From assembly GCF_001894825.1 (NCBI RefSeq), contig NZ_BCWY01000006.1, forward strand, positions 124,001-188,000: 64,000 bases of DNA, given 5' to 3'. Positions 25,347 through 34,709 of this stretch are shown here, piece by piece (the stretch's first letter is position 1; every line of letters starts with the position of its first letter). The stretch comes from Rhodococcus jostii NBRC 16295. Its GTDB lineage: Bacteria; Actinomycetota; Actinomycetes; Mycobacteriales; Mycobacteriaceae. The notes under the pieces are model-generated. The model was not told where the DNA came from. It worked only from the letters and a program-made list of their open reading frames with translations, and did not search any database. Both the position numbers and the translations under genes were made by a program.

Positions 25347-26414
25347 TCAGTTAGCGACCCTACGGATGTACAGCAGTCGGTCGTTTTCCTCGATCGAATC
25401 GACCTCCGGCGAGCCGACCCGGATCAATCGTCCGTCCCGCACGACACCGAGCACGATGTCCGCGAGGTGGCGGGGGGAACCACCGATCTCATCCCGCTCC
25501 ACGGAGCGTTCGGCGATCGCAAACCCGGCCTCGGGGGTGAGCAGATCCTCCATCATCTCGACGACGCTGGGCGTCTTCGTGGCAATGCCGAGGAGCCGGC
25601 CCGCCGTCTCCGAGGACACCACCACCGAGTCGGCGCCGGACTGCCGGAGCAGATGCGTGTTCTCGGACTCCCGGATGGCCGCCACGATCTTGGCCTTGGG
25701 GGCGATCTCGCGCGCCGTCAGCGTCACCAGCACCGCGGTGTCGTCGCGGTTGGCCGCGACGATGATCGCCGACGCGTTCTGCGCGCCCGCCAACCGCAGG
25801 ACGTCCGACTTGGTGGCGGACCCGTGGACCGTCACCAGGCCCTTGCTGGCCGCCGAATCGAGCACGGCGTGATCGGTGTCCACCACCACGATCTCCGACG
25901 GCGGAACGTCGTCGCCGAGCATCGCGTCGATCGCGGTGCGTCCCTTCGTTCCGTAGCCGATCACCACGGTGTGATTGCGCACGTGCTGCCTCCAACGCTG
26001 AATTTTGAACGCCTGCCGGGAGCTCTGCGTGAGCGCGGAGAGAGTCGTACCGACCAGGACGATGAGGAAGAAGATTCGAAGAGGGGTGATCAGGAGGACG
26101 TTCACGAGTCGCGCGGACGGTGTGAACGGCGTGATGTCGCCGTAGCCCGTCGTCGACAACGACACCGTCGCGTAGTAGATGCAGTCGAGCAACGACAACT
26201 CGTTGTCCTGCGCATCGCGGTAGCCCTCCCGGTCGATGTAGACGATGAGAACCGCCAACGCCAACGCCGCCAGGGCGATACCCACCCGGCGGTAGATCGC
26301 CCGCGCCGGACTGGTCTGCAGCTCCGGGATCCGCAGCACACCCACCAACGCGAAATCCGGCCGGTCGGTGAGGGTGTCCGACCTGGTCAATCTCTCACGC
26401 AGCCTACCGGCCAT
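25347..26414 (-). CDS. Potassium channel with RCK/TrkA-N domain
   Basis: 355 residues. Two membrane segments (about 45-65 and 98-120) flank a pore helix with selectivity filter TTGYGD (about 88-93). A cytoplasmic RCK domain follows (about 138-260; nucleotide fold start VVIGYGTKGRTAI) and a C-terminal regulatory portion. The start ATG 26414 has GGAG 8 bases upstream and gives the same length as Rv3200c. Likely a gated K+ conductance; gating ligand unknown. Confidence 0.85.
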   Translation of the reverse strand: MAGRLRERLTRSDTLTDRPDFALVGVLRIPELQTSPARAIYRRVGIALAALALAVLIVYIDREGYRDAQDNELSLLDCIYYATVSLSTTGYGDITPFTPSARLVNVLLITPLRIFFLIVLVGTTLSALTQSSRQAFKIQRWRQHVRNHTVVIGYGTKGRTAIDAMLGDDVPPSEIVVVDTDHAVLDSAASKGLVTVHGSATKSDVLRLAGAQNASAIIVAANRDDTAVLVTLTAREIAPKAKIVAAIRESENTHLLRQSGADSVVVSSETAGRLLGIATKTPSVVEMMEDLLTPEAGFAIAERSVERDEIGGSPRHLADIVLGVVRDGRLIRVGSPEVDSIEENDRLLYIRRVAN

Positions 26415-26535
26415 ATGTTTGTCTCCACGTTGCACTGAACTCCGACATCGGCTGGCAGCCTAACCCCGATTGTCCCACCGGTGACACGTCGGAGCCTCGT
26501 TGTCGCGAACCGAGTTGTTCGGGCAAGCTGGCGTC

Positions 26536-26934
26536 ATGCAACGAGAGAGCCACACACCACGACCGAGCCAGAAGCCCGCACTCCGCCTTGCCGCGCTGCT
26601 GCTCGGCGCCGGCACGATGCATTTCGTCGCGCCCAAGTTCTTCGACTCCACGGTCCCCACTCAATTGCCGGGCGACGCCCGCACCTACACCTACGTGTCC
26701 GGGGTCGCCGAGCTCGCCATCGGCACCGCGCTGGCGGTGCCGCGGACCCGTAGGCTCGGCGGCGGCCTCGCCGCGCTCCTGTTCGTGGCCGTATTCCCCG
26801 CCAACATCAACATGGCGGCCGATTGGCTGAAGAGTTCCAAGACCACGAACGTGCAGAAAGCCGGTGCGGTACTGCGACTTCCGCTGCAGATCCCGTTGGT
26901 CACCGAGGCTCTGAAGGCTCAGCGTCAGGCCTGA
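26536..26934 (+). CDS. DoxX-like small membrane protein
   Basis: 132 residues with about four hydrophobic segments (LRLAALLLGAGTMHF, VAELAIGTALAVP, LGGGLAALLFVAVFP, LRLPLQIPLVTEAL) and a basic N-terminus, as in the DoxX/DUF4267-like group. The function is unclear; relatives occur with redox or sulphur enzymes. It diverges from the K+-channel gene and its 3' end overlaps the 3' end of adnB by 35 bases on the other strand. It is not part of the mycobacterial gene order here. Confidence 0.65.
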   Translation: MQRESHTPRPSQKPALRLAALLLGAGTMHFVAPKFFDSTVPTQLPGDARTYTYVSGVAELAIGTALAVPRTRRLGGGLAALLFVAVFPANINMAADWLKSSKTTNVQKAGAVLRLPLQIPLVTEALKAQRQA

Positions 26935-29900
26935 CCGTCTCCTCGGCTCCGGCCGACCGAATGAGATGGGCGAGCGCGTCGGCGTCGGGCAGGCGGTCCG
27001 GCGCGATCGTCCGTCCGGTCCGCACGTAGTGGAACGCGGCGCGCACCCGCTCGATCGGCACGTCCATCAGTTCGGCCCACGCCAATCGGTACGCGGCCAA
27101 CTGCATCACCACGGCCTTCTCGTTGGCCACACTCGGCTCCGCACCGGTCTTCCAGTCGATCACCGTCCACCCGCCGTCGGGGTCGGTGAACACCGCGTCG
27201 ATCCGGCCGCGGAGCACCGTCCCCGCCACCGATGTCTCGAACGGCACCTCGACCTCCGTCGGGTTGCGGTCGGCCCAGGACGAGCGCAGGAACGCGTCCT
27301 GCAGCGTCGCGAGATCGATGTCGGGACCCGCACCCGTGTCGGCGGCACCGGGTAGTTCGTCGAGGTCCAGCAGCCGGGTGGCCCCGAATCGGCGTTCCAC
27401 CCAGGCGTGGAACGCGGTGCCGCGCCGCGCGAGCGGATTGGGTGGGAACGGCAGGGGACGCCGGAGCCGGGCGGCCAGGGCGTCGGGGTCGGCCTCGAGT
27501 TCGACGAGCTGGCTCACCGACAACTGGCCGGGCAGCACCACCTCGGTGCGGGCATTCGCCCGTGCTTCCCGCTCCGCGAGGAGGGCGTCGACATCGGCGG
27601 CCCAGCTCTCCGGATCTTCGTCCTCGCCTGCCGGTGCCGGCTTGCCGACGTCCTTCAGCGCGGCGACCACCAGGGCAGCTCCGCGCTCCACCGACTGCCG
27701 GCGGAGCCCGAGCGGATCGCGCGGCCACGCAGCCGACTTGGGAGTACTGGTCAGCGGGTTCTTTTCCTCCGGCTCGGGTGCGGGCGCCCAGATGTCGACG
27801 ATCCCTATTCCCTCGTGTTCCTCGTCCGTCACCGTGTCGCGCAGTTCGGTGAGGAACTCCGACGGCCCCTTCGGCTCGGTGCCGGATTCTGCCCAGTGAT
27901 GACCCGAGGCGAACAGCACCCGTTCGGTCCGGGTGAGCGCGACGTAGAACAACCGGCGGTCCTCGTCGAGTTTGCGTGCGGCCAGCGACGCCTTGTGCGC
28001 CTTCACGGCCTCCTCGAGATCCTTCCGGTCGTACAGGTTCTCGAGCTCGAGAACCGGCACGCCGTCTGCGGACTCACCCGGTCGGGCCCGGTCTCCGCGC
28101 AGCGACGGCGGAAGTTCGCCGACGGCACCGAGCCAGGACCCGGATGCCGTCCTCGACGGAAACACGCCGGCGGTGAGGTGCGGTACGGCAACCACTTCCC
28201 ATTCCAGCCCCTTCGCCGAATGCACGGTCAGCACCTGGACGCGGTGCGGATCCACCTCCACTTCGCCCGGTGCCAAACCCTTTTCGACGGATTCCGCGGC
28301 CGCCAGGAAGGCGAGCAGCCCGGTGACGGTGGCCGACGCGCGACCCGCGTACCCGGCGACGACGTCGGCGAACGCATCGAGATGTTCTCGTCCCGCGCTG
28401 CCACGCGCCGACTGCCGCGTCCGGGCCTGCGCTTCGATGCCGATGCCCAGCACCCGTTCGACCTCGGCCACCAGCTCCGTGAGCGGCTGCCCGATCCGCT
28501 CGCGCAGCGACGCCAACTCCCCCGCGACGGCAGTGATCCGCGCGTAGCCGGCCTGCGAATAGCGTTCGGCGGGACCGGGATCCGCCAACGCGTCCGCCAA
28601 TCCGGCCTGCTCGGCGTGTTCCCCGGGCAGTGCCCCGCCGACGGCGTCCGCCAGCGCGGCCGAATCGGTGACGGCGCCGGTGGTGCCGTACCCGGTCCCG
28701 ATGGCCAGTTCGGACGCGCGGCGCGACAACGCCGTCAGGTCGGCGGCCCCGATCTGCCATCTCGCCCCGGTCAGCATCCGCACGGCGGCGCTGCCCGCCA
28801 TCGGGTCGGCGACCACCCGCAGCATCGCGATCACGTCGGCCACCTCGGGGGTGTGAAGCAGTCCGCCGAGACCGACCACTTCGACCGGCAGACCCCGCGA
28901 GCGCAGCACCTCGGCGACGGGTGCGGCGTCGGCGTTGCGGCGGATCAGCACGGCGGCGGTCGGCGGGTCCTCGCCGCGGCTCGCGGCGTCGGCGTACTGC
29001 TCGGCGACGCGGTCGGCCACCCATTCCCGTTCCTGCACGACGTCGCCGGTGAGAGCCAGCCGCACATCGCCCGGCACCGCCTGCGGGCGCGCCCGCAGCG
29101 TGCTGACCGACACCCCCCGCTCACGCAGGGACGCCGAAGCCATGTTGGCCAGCGCCAGGGCCTCCGGCGGATTGCGCCAACTGGTGAGCAGTTCCAGGGT
29201 CGGCGCCGGATCTCCGTTGGTCAGCGGGAAATCCGTCGCGAAGCGGGGAAGGTTGGCCGCCGACGCACCGCGCCAGCCGTAGATCGACTGCATGGGATCG
29301 CCCACCGCGGTGAGCGCGAGCTCGCCGTCCAGACCGCCACCGAAGAGGGACGACAGCAGCACCCGCTGCGAGTGCCCCGTGTCCTGGTACTCGTCGAGCA
29401 GCACCACCCGGAACCGCCGGCGTTCGGCGAGTCCGACCTCGGGATGGTCGGAGGCCACGCGCGCCGCCAGCGACATCTGGCTGCCGAAATCGAGTGCGCC
29501 CTCCCGGCGCAGAGTGTCCGCGAGACGCTGCACCAGGGGAAGGAGCTCCACCCGCCGGTGCTGGGTGTCGAGGATGTCGAGCAGTTCCTTGCTCGGGCCT
29601 CCGCGCTGCCGCGGTCCGGCGGGCAGGGTGTGGACGAGTTTGTCGAGCTCGGTGTGCGCCTCCCGCAGGTCGTCCGGTTCGACGAGGTGCTCGGCCAGCT
29701 GCCCGGACAGTGCCAGCACGGCTTCGGTGACCGAGGCCGGATTCCGGTCGGTGTCGAGGTCGCCGTCCCACGAGCTGACCACCCGGTGCGCCAGCTGCCA
29801 CAGTTCCGTTTCCGACAGCAACGTCGCCGACGGTTCGATGGGCAGCAGGAGCCCGTGTTCGGACAGCAGTCGTCCGGCGTACGAGTGGTAGGTGCTGACC

Positions 29901-30244
29901 TCCGGTTCACCCGCAAGGATTCTCGACCTGAGGTCACCGCCCGGGTCGACCCGGCGGAGCAGTTCCGAACCGGCCAGCCGGGCAAGACGCTTCCTGATCC
30001 GGGCGGTCAGCTGTTGTGCGGCCTTGCGGGTGAAGGTCAGCCCCAGCACCGCCTCGGGGTCGACGACACCGTTGGCCACCAGCCACACGACGCGGGCCGC
30101 CATCGTCTCGGTCTTGCCGGCGCCCGCCCCGGCGACGACGAGGGTGGGGCCGAGGGGGGCCGCGATGACGGCGGCCTGCTCCGGGGTCGGCGGATGCTGG
30201 CCCAGGCCGATCGCGAGTTCCACCGGGTCGATGCGGATGGTCAT
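26900..30244 (-). CDS. adnB: AdnB helicase-nuclease subunit
   Basis: 1114 residues. The N-terminal UvrD/RecB-type motor has Walker A VVAGAGAGKTETMAARV (about 36-52), motif II LLDEYQDTGHSQ and LTVHSAKGLEWEVV. The C-terminal RecB-family nuclease has RGRIDAVFTDPDGGWTVIDWKTG (catalytic Asp, Asp-x-Lys, about 1020-1045) and QLAAYRLAWAEL. With AdnA it forms the heterodimeric motor-nuclease that resects double-strand ends in mycobacteria. ATG 30244 overlaps the adnA TGA (ATGA), so translation is coupled. Matches Rv3201c. Confidence 0.9.
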   Translation of the reverse strand: MTIRIDPVELAIGLGQHPPTPEQAAVIAAPLGPTLVVAGAGAGKTETMAARVVWLVANGVVDPEAVLGLTFTRKAAQQLTARIRKRLARLAGSELLRRVDPGGDLRSRILAGEPEVSTYHSYAGRLLSEHGLLLPIEPSATLLSETELWQLAHRVVSSWDGDLDTDRNPASVTEAVLALSGQLAEHLVEPDDLREAHTELDKLVHTLPAGPRQRGGPSKELLDILDTQHRRVELLPLVQRLADTLRREGALDFGSQMSLAARVASDHPEVGLAERRRFRVVLLDEYQDTGHSQRVLLSSLFGGGLDGELALTAVGDPMQSIYGWRGASAANLPRFATDFPLTNGDPAPTLELLTSWRNPPEALALANMASASLRERGVSVSTLRARPQAVPGDVRLALTGDVVQEREWVADRVAEQYADAASRGEDPPTAAVLIRRNADAAPVAEVLRSRGLPVEVVGLGGLLHTPEVADVIAMLRVVADPMAGSAAVRMLTGARWQIGAADLTALSRRASELAIGTGYGTTGAVTDSAALADAVGGALPGEHAEQAGLADALADPGPAERYSQAGYARITAVAGELASLRERIGQPLTELVAEVERVLGIGIEAQARTRQSARGSAGREHLDAFADVVAGYAGRASATVTGLLAFLAAAESVEKGLAPGEVEVDPHRVQVLTVHSAKGLEWEVVAVPHLTAGVFPSRTASGSWLGAVGELPPSLRGDRARPGESADGVPVLELENLYDRKDLEEAVKAHKASLAARKLDEDRRLFYVALTRTERVLFASGHHWAESGTEPKGPSEFLTELRDTVTDEEHEGIGIVDIWAPAPEPEEKNPLTSTPKSAAWPRDPLGLRRQSVERGAALVVAALKDVGKPAPAGEDEDPESWAADVDALLAEREARANARTEVVLPGQLSVSQLVELEADPDALAARLRRPLPFPPNPLARRGTAFHAWVERRFGATRLLDLDELPGAADTGAGPDIDLATLQDAFLRSSWADRNPTEVEVPFETSVAGTVLRGRIDAVFTDPDGGWTVIDWKTGAEPSVANEKAVVMQLAAYRLAWAELMDVPIERVRAAFHYVRTGRTIAPDRLPDADALAHLIRSAGAEETVRPDAEPSEPR

Positions 30245-33200
30245 TCCGACGTCACCTGCCGTCCCTCGTCGTGTGCCGGGCAACTCGTCCGCACCGGGCA
30301 GTGCCGGCACCCGTCGTTGACGCGGGCGAGGAACTCGGGGCCCTTGGTGGCCGCTGCCGCCGCGTGGATGACGGCGAGCCACATCTCGAGGTCCTCGTCC
30401 GACAGCGGCGCCTGCACCCGCTGCGTGGCACCTTCCTTCTTGTGCGGTTTGGCGACGAAGACCAGCCGCGCCCCACCGGGTTTCGACGCGGGCTCCCCGT
30501 CGATCGCGCCGGCCGCCGCCGCCACCTGGTAGGCCGCCAGCTGGGCATACTGCTGGGCGTCCTCCTTGGTGACGGGTGAGCGGGCGGTCTTCACGTCGAC
30601 GATGACGGGCCTGCCCTCGGCGTCGCGCTCGAGCCGGTCGATCCGCCCCCGCAACCGGATCTCGGGGGCACCCTCTTCCCTCGGTTCCAGGACACCGTCG
30701 ACCGCCACCTCGACGCCGACCTCGGTGAGTTCGGAGCGGGTGTTCCCGAGCCAGGCGGTGAACGTGGCGAGCATGTCCCGGGTGCGGTCGAGTTCACGGC
30801 GTGAATACCACTGGGATCCCAGATCGATGGACTCCCAGGCATTCTCGAGCGCGCGCGCCACCTGGTCGGGCGGGATCCGCCCGGCGAGGGCCTGCACCAG
30901 CGTGTGCACGAGGGTTCCGGCGATGGCATGGGTGTTGTCGCCGTCCGTCCCGCCGTGGCGTTCGAGCAGCCACCGCAACGGGCACGTGTTGAGCAGGTCG
31001 ACGGTGGACGGCGACAGCGACACCGGCCCGTCCTCCGCGTTCCACAACGCCACGCCGGTGCTCGGTTCGGCCGTGCCGTACCACTGGTCCGGGTGTGCGC
31101 CGCGCACGCCGGCTTCGGCGAGCCGGGCGAGTTGACGTGCCGCGCGTTCCTGCCGGGCAGGATCGGATTCCGCGACGTCCGGATCGCAGACCACGCTGCG
31201 CAATTCGGCGACGAGCGCAGGCAGAGCCAGGACCCGGACAGCCGGGTCCTCCGTCGGCACGACCGCCTCCTCGACGTCGGAACCCTGGTCTCCGGCGAGC
31301 AGTTCGTCGACGAAGCGGGAGTGGACGAGATCGGTGTCGCCGCTGGCCGAGTCGACGGCGGTGACGAGCAGACTCCGCCTCGCCCGGCTGCACGCGACCA
31401 GGAACAGCCTGCGTTCCTCGGCCAGGAGCGGTGCGGTACGCGACATCCGGTCGGCGGCCGTCTCGCTGCCGTCGGACACCCCGCCCGTGAGGTCGATCAG
31501 CGCCTCGGTGCCGAGCAGGCTGCCGCGGGCCCGCAGGGTCGGCCACAGCCCTTCCTGGACACCGGCGACCGCGACGACGTCCCATTCGCGGCCGGCGGCC
31601 GAGTGCGCGCTGAGCACCGACACGGCGTCGACCGGGACGCCCGAGACGATGCGCGTGGTGGGAATCGCCTGCCCGGTGAGGTAGTCGACGAACCCGGCGA
31701 GTTGGGCTCGAGGGAGGCGGTCGACGTAGCTCGCCGCGGCGTCGAACAGGGCGACCACGGCGTCGAGATCGCGGTCGGCCTGGGCACCGATCGGGCCGCC
31801 GCGGGCGGAGGCGGCCGCCCAGCGACGTTCGAGTCCGGTGGCCTGCCAGGCCGCCCACAGCACGTCCTCGATGCCGCGGCCACGGTCCAACGGCACCCTC
31901 GCCTTCCGCAGGACGGACAGCACCCGGTTCAGGGATGCCGCCTCGACGTCGGTCAGCTTGGCCGTGACCCGGCGGGTGCCGTCGATGTCACCGACGACGA
32001 CGAGACGGAGAAGTTCCGCGGAGTCGCGGTCGCCGCCGGACGCCAGTTCGGCGCGCCGCAGACCCCGGCGAAGACGCCGGAGCGCCACGGGTTCCGCGCT
32101 TCCGACCGGACCGGCGAGCAGGGCGAGCGCGTCCTCGCCGGTGAACTCCTGCCCCGACAGTGCCCGCAGCACGAGCATCAGTCCGGACACCCCGTGCTGA
32201 CGGGCCAGCGGCAACTCGGACGCCGCGGTGGTGACGGGAACACCCGCCCCGAGCAGAGCGCGGCGCAGCGGAGCCAGGGCACGCGGCACCGAACGCACGA
32301 TCACCGCCATGTCCGACCACGGCACGCCGTCGAGGAGGTGGGCGCGACGGAGGGTGTCGGCGATCAGGGCCGCCTCCTTCGCCGCGCTGCCCAGGACCCG
32401 GACCGCGGTTCTGCCGCCGTCCTGCGACGGGGTCCAGATCCGGTGCGGCAGGTGGCCCGGGAGGCGGGACGTGATCCGCGCCGCTGTGGTCGCGACCTCC
32501 GCCGAACTGCGAAAGTTGACCGGCAGCAGCACCTGTCGCGGATCGCCCTTGTCGGCCAGCTCGACGAGGAACGACGGGTCGGCCCCCCGGAATCCGTAGA
32601 TCGACTGGTCCGGATCGCCGGCGACGACCGTGGTGCGGGTGCCGGTGCCGACGAGCCGGACCAGTTCCGCTGCCTGCGGATCGAGGTGCTGCGCGTCGTC
32701 GACGAGCAGGTGCCGGACCCGGGCGCGCTCCGTGCGCAGCAGGTCGGGGTCGGTGGCGAACGCGGTGAGGGCGGCACCGATGAGCTCGGCGGCGTCCAGC
32801 GCCGGTGCCGTGGCCTCGGGGGCCTCAACCCCGACGGCGCCGCGCAGCAGCATGCCGTGCTCGTAGCGGGCGGCGAACATTCCCGCGGCAACCCACTCGG
32901 GACGCGCGTGCCGCCGGCCCAGCTTGATCAGATCCTCCGGGCCGAGACCCCGCTCGCTGGAGCGCAACATCAGGTCGCGGAGCTCGACGGCGAAGCCCCC
33001 CAGTGCCAGTGCGGGACGCAGCCGTTCGGGCCACATCTCGCCGCCGTCCTCGATGTCGCCGTGCAGCATCTCGCGCAGCACGGCGTCCTGCTCGGCGCCG
33101 GTGATGAGGCGCGGCGGCGGGTTTCCATGGGCGGCGGCCTGCAGTCGCAGTACCGCGAACGCGTAGGAGTGGACGGTGCGCACGAGAGGTTCGCGGGTGG

Positions 33201-33537
33201 CCCGGGGCCCGTGCTCCTCGTCGTGCCCGACGAGTGCGGCGGTGACCTCCTCGCGCACCCGGCCCGCCGCCCGCCGCGACTGCGTGAGCACCAGCACGGA
33301 CTCGGGGTCTTCCCCACCGGCGATCCGGTCGACCGCGACGTCCACGAGGAGCGACGTCTTACCGGTGCCGGGGCCGCCGAGCACCTGCCAGGGATTCCAG
33401 CCCAGTCCGAGCGGTGGGGCCGTGAGCACGCGCTGCGTGGAGTCGTCCCACACCCGGGCCTCGCGGCCGGGGCTGCGACGGTGCACGAGCCGGGCACGGG
33501 GAGTCGACGATTTGGTGCGCACCGCCGATTCCGTCAT
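30241..33537 (-). CDS. adnA: AdnA helicase-nuclease subunit
   Basis: 1098 residues. N-terminal helicase-like motor with Walker A LGGPGTGKTSLLVDVAVDRI and a motif II reading LLVDDAQHLDPQ. Central accessory domains follow. The C-terminal RecB nuclease has RGRIDRLERDAEGRPVIVDVKT. An iron-sulphur cluster is formed by the Cys of NTCPLRWLLE and the three Cys of GCRHCPVRTSCPA. Partner of AdnB. A start at ATG 33537 (GGTGGA upstream) was preferred to 33567. It diverges from lipV across 56 bases. Matches Rv3202c. Confidence 0.9.
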   Translation of the reverse strand: MTESAVRTKSSTPRARLVHRRSPGREARVWDDSTQRVLTAPPLGLGWNPWQVLGGPGTGKTSLLVDVAVDRIAGGEDPESVLVLTQSRRAAGRVREEVTAALVGHDEEHGPRATREPLVRTVHSYAFAVLRLQAAAHGNPPPRLITGAEQDAVLREMLHGDIEDGGEMWPERLRPALALGGFAVELRDLMLRSSERGLGPEDLIKLGRRHARPEWVAAGMFAARYEHGMLLRGAVGVEAPEATAPALDAAELIGAALTAFATDPDLLRTERARVRHLLVDDAQHLDPQAAELVRLVGTGTRTTVVAGDPDQSIYGFRGADPSFLVELADKGDPRQVLLPVNFRSSAEVATTAARITSRLPGHLPHRIWTPSQDGGRTAVRVLGSAAKEAALIADTLRRAHLLDGVPWSDMAVIVRSVPRALAPLRRALLGAGVPVTTAASELPLARQHGVSGLMLVLRALSGQEFTGEDALALLAGPVGSAEPVALRRLRRGLRRAELASGGDRDSAELLRLVVVGDIDGTRRVTAKLTDVEAASLNRVLSVLRKARVPLDRGRGIEDVLWAAWQATGLERRWAAASARGGPIGAQADRDLDAVVALFDAAASYVDRLPRAQLAGFVDYLTGQAIPTTRIVSGVPVDAVSVLSAHSAAGREWDVVAVAGVQEGLWPTLRARGSLLGTEALIDLTGGVSDGSETAADRMSRTAPLLAEERRLFLVACSRARRSLLVTAVDSASGDTDLVHSRFVDELLAGDQGSDVEEAVVPTEDPAVRVLALPALVAELRSVVCDPDVAESDPARQERAARQLARLAEAGVRGAHPDQWYGTAEPSTGVALWNAEDGPVSLSPSTVDLLNTCPLRWLLERHGGTDGDNTHAIAGTLVHTLVQALAGRIPPDQVARALENAWESIDLGSQWYSRRELDRTRDMLATFTAWLGNTRSELTEVGVEVAVDGVLEPREEGAPEIRLRGRIDRLERDAEGRPVIVDVKTARSPVTKEDAQQYAQLAAYQVAAAAGAIDGEPASKPGGARLVFVAKPHKKEGATQRVQAPLSDEDLEMWLAVIHAAAAATKGPEFLARVNDGCRHCPVRTSCPAHDEGRQVTSE

Positions 33538-33593
33538 GGGCAGCATTCCACCAGAACGGTCCGACATCTCGTCCGGCGACCCGATCCGGCATC

Positions 33594-34379
33594 ATGGGTG
33601 AGGTGTCAGCACTGAATACGTACCTGTTCGGCGCCGAGGACGGCACCGAGATCCTCGCCCTGCACGGACTCACCGGTCACGGCAGACGGTGGGAGGCGCT
33701 GGCCACCGATCATCTTCCCGGCGCGCGCTGGATCTCCCCCGATCTGCTCGGTCACGGCCGTTCCACGTGGGCGCCGCCGTGGAACCTCGAGACTCACGTG
33801 GCGAGCCTCGTCGACACGCTCGACGCGCACGCGCGGGGGCCGGTCCTCGTGGTCGGTCACTCGTTCGGTTGCGCCCTCGCACTGCACCTGTCGCGGGCCG
33901 TCCCCGACCGAGTCCGGGGGCTGGTGCTCCTCGATCCCGCGATCGGGCTCGATCCCGGGACGATGCAGTCGGTGGCGGATCTCACCATCTCCTCCCCCGA
34001 TTACACCGATGTCGCGGAGGCGCGGTCCGAGAAGGTGCACGGCGCGTGGGGCGAGGTCGCCCGGGACGTTCTCGAGAACGAGATCGCCGAACACCTGGTG
34101 CCGCTGGAGAACGGGCGGGTGAACTGGCGACTGTCCACCCCGGCCGTCGTCACGGCGTGGGGCGAACTGGCCCGCGAAGCGGTGCTGCCGCCTGCGCATC
34201 TGCCGACCGTCCTCGTGCAGGCGTCGAAGGTGCAGCCGCCCTATGTCACACCGGAATTCCGGAAGGCTCTCACCGACCACCTGGGTGACGATCTCACCGC
34301 CGTCGACCTCGACTGCGATCACATGGTCCCGCAGGCCCGGCCCGACGAGGTGGCCGACCTCATCCGCACCCTCCTCTGA
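33594..34379 (+). CDS. lipV: Alpha/beta-hydrolase, LipV-like
   Basis: 261-residue alpha/beta-hydrolase. Oxyanion region ALHGLTGHGRRW, nucleophile elbow VVGHSFGCALALHL (Ser), and the catalytic His in DCDHMVPQARP near the end; an acid residue is expected near VLVQASKVQPPY. No signal peptide, so cytoplasmic. Matches Rv3203 (lipV), an esterase/lipase. GTG at 33603 is an alternative start. The alkyltransferase-like gene starts 10 bases after the stop, so the two are likely co-transcribed. Confidence 0.8.
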   Translation: MGEVSALNTYLFGAEDGTEILALHGLTGHGRRWEALATDHLPGARWISPDLLGHGRSTWAPPWNLETHVASLVDTLDAHARGPVLVVGHSFGCALALHLSRAVPDRVRGLVLLDPAIGLDPGTMQSVADLTISSPDYTDVAEARSEKVHGAWGEVARDVLENEIAEHLVPLENGRVNWRLSTPAVVTAWGELAREAVLPPAHLPTVLVQASKVQPPYVTPEFRKALTDHLGDDLTAVDLDCDHMVPQARPDEVADLIRTLL

Positions 34380-34389
34380 TGGTTCCCTG

Positions 34390-34698
34390 ATGGTGGCGAC
34401 GACGGAAGAACAGGTCGAGGCGGTCCGCGCGCTGGTCGCGTCGATCCCGCCCGGCCAGGTGGCCACCTACGGCGACATCGCCTCGGCAGCAGGGCTGTCC
34501 AGTCCGCGGACTGTCGGCTGGATCATGCGCACCGACTCCGCCGACCTCCCCTGGCACCGGGTGCTGGGAGCGTCGGGCCGGCCGGCGCCGCATCTCGCGC
34601 ACCGGCAGATCGCGAAGCTCGAACTCGAGGGAGTTCCCATCCGGGACGGCCGCGTGGATCTCGAGGCGGCCCGCCACCGATTCGATCCCGTCGACTGA
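34390..34698 (+). CDS. Alkyltransferase-like protein (PWHR type)
   Basis: 102-residue protein with the DNA-binding fold of O6-alkylguanine-DNA alkyltransferase (IPPGQVATYGDIASAAG, SSPRTVGWIM). The active-site PCHR is replaced by PWHR (LPWHRVLG), which defines alkyltransferase-like proteins. These bind O6-alkylguanine without repairing it and hand it to nucleotide excision repair. Matches Rv3204. Downstream of lipV. Confidence 0.88.
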   Translation: MVATTEEQVEAVRALVASIPPGQVATYGDIASAAGLSSPRTVGWIMRTDSADLPWHRVLGASGRPAPHLAHRQIAKLELEGVPIRDGRVDLEAARHRFDPVD

Positions 34699-34709
34699 GC
34701 CCGGCCGCC

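Noticed and set aside
27407..33615. Two very long plus-strand frames (about 1040 and 900 codons) opposite adnB and adnA
   Set aside because: Same reason: they mirror the codon bias of adnAB, have no recognisable domain, and no start signals.
34390..34698. Functional O6-methylguanine-DNA methyltransferase
   Set aside because: The transferase Cys is replaced by Trp (PWHR), so it is called an alkyltransferase-like protein.
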